A stretch of DNA of 33,925 nt. Source: Microcaldota archaeon. Its GTDB lineage: Archaea; Micrarchaeota; Micrarchaeia; Micrarchaeales; CABMGC01. The translations under genes were made by a program, and so were the position numbers. The DNA lies in contig JAJZLT010000011.1 in the NCBI GenBank assembly GCA_021803245.1, positions 1 through 33,925 of the forward strand, given 5' to 3'. Below are positions 33,310 through 33,925 of this stretch, in pieces. Within the stretch, counting starts at the first letter, position 1. Each line of letters opens with the position of its first letter. The notes under the pieces are model-generated. The model was not told where the DNA came from and ran no database searches. It saw only the letters and a list, made by a program, of their open reading frames with translations.

Positions 33310-33804
33310 TCACTTTGCAAAACGGACGTAAATCCTGCGGTACTGAAGAAGCACAGACAAAACCAGGATAGCAATTATCGCAAAATAGGTGTACAGGAAA
33401 GGCGAAGCGGAGCTGCTCTTGATGCTTGAGCCTATGCTTATTGTCAAGACAAGGCTTAAGAGGCCAAGAAAAGCTATCGCCAGCGCATGCACCGTGAAGA
33501 TCATGCTGAACGCAATGCTCTGGTTGTCTTTGCCTTTACTCGCCTTGATGCGGTAGAAGAGGGAAGGAAGGTTCATTAGATAGGGGTATTTCTCAAATAA
33601 CGTGTACCTGTACCTTATCACAAGAAGGAGAATGGCCAAAACGCACGTAAATGCAAGCGGCACTATGAATAGCGCCAGCTTGCCCACGGAGCCGAAGTAA
33701 TAAGCTCCTGCAATCCAGGAAATGAGTATAAGAAGGAAGCCAACCACGACGAGTATCTTGGCTGCGCCCTCCAAGCCGTATCTCTTGAGCCTCTTAATGG
33801 CCAT
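33310..33804 (-). CDS. Small integral membrane protein, four helices
   Basis: A 164-residue protein with four predicted membrane helices at about 15-37, 41-63, 94-118 and 132-152, a basic N-terminus ('AIKRLKRYGLEGAAK') and a basic cytoplasmic loop between helices 2 and 3 ('RYRYTLFEKYPYL...RIKASKGKD'). No family is recognised. ATG 33804 is supported by a TATA-like AAGTTAAATAATC on the minus strand near 33823-33835, about 25 bases upstream. Beyond it, 33805-33925 holds only this promoter and no visible gene start. Confidence 0.65.
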   Translation of the reverse strand: MAIKRLKRYGLEGAAKILVVVGFLLILISWIAGAYYFGSVGKLALFIVPLAFTCVLAILLLVIRYRYTLFEKYPYLMNLPSLFYRIKASKGKDNQSIAFSMIFTVHALAIAFLGLLSLVLTISIGSSIKSSSASPFLYTYFAIIAILVLSVLLQYRRIYVRFAK

Positions 33805-33925
33805 GAATGCATTCCGAAGCCAGATTATTTAACTTAATAACTCCGCTTTGAGTATAGAAGTCTATGACCTTTTGATAGCTGAATTGGCTGAACTCCTAAT
33901 AAAACCTCTGATAATCGGCACTGAA

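Noticed and set aside
13-33920. Nine-base TGCCGATTA at 13, with its complement at 31978 and 33912
   Set aside because: Three copies are slightly more than expected, but contexts and flanks differ and no function is suggested.

Overview
The window looks like a piece of an archaeal chromosome, most likely from a small-genome DPANN-type archaeon of the Micrarchaeota/ARMAN kind. The archaeal evidence is direct: a geranylgeranylglyceryl phosphate synthase (ether lipids), a RecJ-like DHH protein, Rad50, a Hef-type helicase, KaiC-like ATPases, a COG1709-type regulator, a BofA-like membrane protein, a tRNA-Phe with a bulge-helix-bulge intron, and TATA boxes about 20-35 nt before many start codons (leaderless or nearly leaderless transcripts). 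The DPANN assignment is inference from gene content and from truncated family members. There is no IS element, CRISPR array, rRNA or prophage.

Layout. (1) 206-4948: a tightly packed plus-strand run of divergent proline dehydrogenase, extended SDR, GGGP synthase, an NFACT/RqcH protein without its C-terminal domain, RNase Z and tRNA-Val(GAC). (2) 5157-9131: accessory genes: an orphan gene with a palindrome over its promoter, a KaiC-like ATPase, a GNAT acetyltransferase, an FMN-binding PNPOx-like protein, a tautomerase-like protein and a COG1709-type regulator. (3) 9260-15027: a surface/redox block. A sequon-rich membrane protein is divergent from a second KaiC-like ATPase. That ATPase gene overlaps a membrane-anchored, cysteine-repeat, sequon-rich exoprotein and is followed by a RecJ-like DHH protein. 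Next come a CPFC thioredoxin-fold protein (DUF929-like) and a VKOR homologue, a plausible machine for making extracytoplasmic disulfides. (4) 15229-24663: tRNA-Phe and DNA repair genes: helicase-only Hef, a UvrD helicase fused to a RecB-like nuclease, an orphan coiled-coil protein, a duplicated Lrp-like regulator and Rad50. No Mre11 is visible. (5) 24800-31401: an Fe-S block: PurF with four putative cluster cysteines, a small cysteine-containing HTH regulator, and sufB-sufD-sufC-sufS. (6) 31606-33804: small genes: a hypothetical, a MazG-like pyrophosphohydrolase and three small membrane proteins including a BofA family member.

The best candidate for something undescribed is 10105-11986: a KaiC-like ATPase overlapping a C-x10-C-x13 repeat exoprotein, with DUF929/VKOR thiol-oxidation genes just downstream. 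The Suf operon headed by a regulator with a C-x-C-x2-C-x7-C cluster, next to an Fe-S-type PurF, is the second. All functions are read from motifs recognised by eye; no database search was run. No gene-free stretch reaches 300 bases. The largest gaps are 1-205 (possible TATA-like box only), 4949-5156 (nothing recognised), 5739-5949 (AT-rich, divergent promoters with repeats), 15028-15228 (promoter plus a possible small ORF), 16953-17199 (promoter only) and 31402-31605 (T-rich terminator and promoter).
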